A stretch of 27,179 nucleotides of DNA from UBA8199 sp035358715 (GTDB taxonomy: Bacteria > Verrucomicrobiota > Verrucomicrobiia > Limisphaerales > UBA8199): positions 1 through 27,179 of the forward strand of contig DAOPPX010000069.1 in NCBI GenBank assembly GCA_035358715.1, read 5' to 3'. Positions 26,737-27,179 of this stretch are shown in pieces (within the stretch, counting starts at the first letter, position 1; each line of letters opens with the position of its first letter). The notes under the pieces are model-generated. The model saw nothing but the letters and a program-made list of their open reading frames with translations, did not search any database and was not told the origin of the DNA. The position numbers were made by a program, and so were the translations under genes.

Positions 26737-27001
26737 CGCACGGGCTCGACACGAGTTTCCTCGTAGCGCCAGAAGTGACCGGGCACCCGGATTACGCAGC
26801 AGCTTGGACGCTCGCCTCTTTCTTGTGGATTGTGGACACACGTTCCGAAATGCGGGCATCACCTCGCTGCTCACGCTGAACCCGACGGACTTCATAGTGT
26901 TTGGTGAGTTCACCTGCGTGCCGCTCGTCGCCCCAAACCGCGCAAAGGTAAAGCCCAGTCTCGGCGCCGCGCGATCGTCGTTGCACTCAACTCAACAGTG
27001 A
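26733..27001 (+). pseudogene. PIN-domain toxin remnant (internal deletion and frameshift)
   Basis: GTG 26733 opens THGLDTSFLVAPEVTGHPDY, the start of a PIN ribonuclease with its first acidic residue (LDTSFL). After about 30 codons the frame leaves the family, and the +1 frame continues with LFLVDCGHTFRNAGITSLLT and LNPTDFIVFGEF, the conserved end of PIN toxins (LLDT..AG...LLTLNP.DF..FG). Some 60-80 central residues, including a catalytic acid, are missing and the two ends are in different frames, so the toxin is inactive. The antitoxin before it is left without its toxin. Confidence 0.7.
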
Positions 27002-27035
27002 GCCGCATGCTCGCGCACGCGGCTCACTTTGCTTT
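26998..27035 (+). terminator. intrinsic terminator after the PIN remnant
   Basis: GTGAGCCGC (26998-27006) pairs with GCGGCTCAC (27019-27027) as a perfect 9-bp stem, followed by TTTGCTTT. This is the clearest Rho-independent terminator in the window and would end the toxin-antitoxin transcripts. Confidence 0.8.
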
Positions 27036-27127
27036 CCCCCTCGCCCTAACCATCTCCCCAACCAACTCCTCACCCGAATTCTGCCAAACTACGCCTGGCC
27101 GGTTAGGCCCGAACCGGACCATGACTA

Positions 27128-27179
27128 GCAGCCTGTTGAAATATCACATTATTTTGAATAGATACTTGACGATGCTGTC
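27128..27179 (+). mobile_element. possible insertion-sequence end, cut by the window edge
   Basis: AGCAGCCTGTTGAAA near 27128-27142 followed by AT-rich sequence resembles the terminal inverted repeat of several IS families (such as IS1182-like ends with CCTGTTGAA). The base composition drops from GC-rich to AT-rich at this point. No transposase is visible before the window ends. Confidence 0.3.

Overview
The window is about 27 kb of GC-rich bacterial DNA. Gene content suggests a Verrucomicrobiota member, perhaps a Pedosphaera/Limisphaerales-like lineage. This is inference from the mix of secreted DUF1080, ThuA-like, GH36 and GH16 proteins, a Gly/Tyr-rich secreted protein, a HEAT-repeat / REC-DUF4388 / roadblock-like operon, tRNAs with encoded CCA and weak Shine-Dalgarno use. 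No marker gene here proves the phylum.

Layout. 1-47: possible 3' end of a tRNA. 255-2285 (minus): thiC behind a clear TPP riboswitch. 2289-9595 (minus): a heavy-metal efflux operon that starts with a small Cys/His-rich secreted protein, followed by a TolC-like outer-membrane factor, a CzcB-like adaptor, a CzcA-like RND pump and an AI-2E/PerM-type membrane protein directly abutting the pump. 9761-13137 (plus): a type II fatty-acid synthesis cluster fabD-fabG-acpP-fabF with a strong hairpin just before fabF. 13182-13257 (minus): tRNA-Lys(CTT). 13258-13780: gene-free DNA with a CCTCCGT-rich imperfect palindrome. 13781-15308 (minus): adenylate kinase overlapping a GH16 lipoprotein. 15474-16160 (minus): a secreted protein with a Gly/Tyr tail. 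16161-16527: a gene-free stretch with many nested complementary segments, a candidate structured RNA. 16528-17562 (plus): a secreted DUF1080 protein. 17692-17865 (minus): a 57-residue single-pass membrane protein. 18185-21084 (plus): HEAT-repeat protein, response regulator with DUF4388, and a small roadblock-like protein. 21156-21476 (minus): a small lipoprotein. 21706-23811 (plus): GH36 alpha-galactosidase. 23926-25517 (minus): DUF1638 protein and secreted ThuA-like protein. 25685-27001: a toxin-antitoxin island with a Phd/RelE-type pair flanked by two 67-bp direct repeats, then a second antitoxin followed by a deleted PIN-domain toxin remnant. The window ends with a terminator hairpin and a possible insertion-sequence end.

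Functionally, the left third handles thiamine biosynthesis and export of divalent metals. The middle is lipid and nucleotide housekeeping. The right half mixes secreted polysaccharide-degrading enzymes (GH16, DUF1080, GH36, ThuA-like) with a signalling module and accessory toxin-antitoxin DNA. The strongest candidates for something undescribed are the structured region at 16321-16513, the HEAT/REC-DUF4388/roadblock operon, the small secreted Cys/His protein heading the efflux operon, and the repeat-flanked toxin-antitoxin island.
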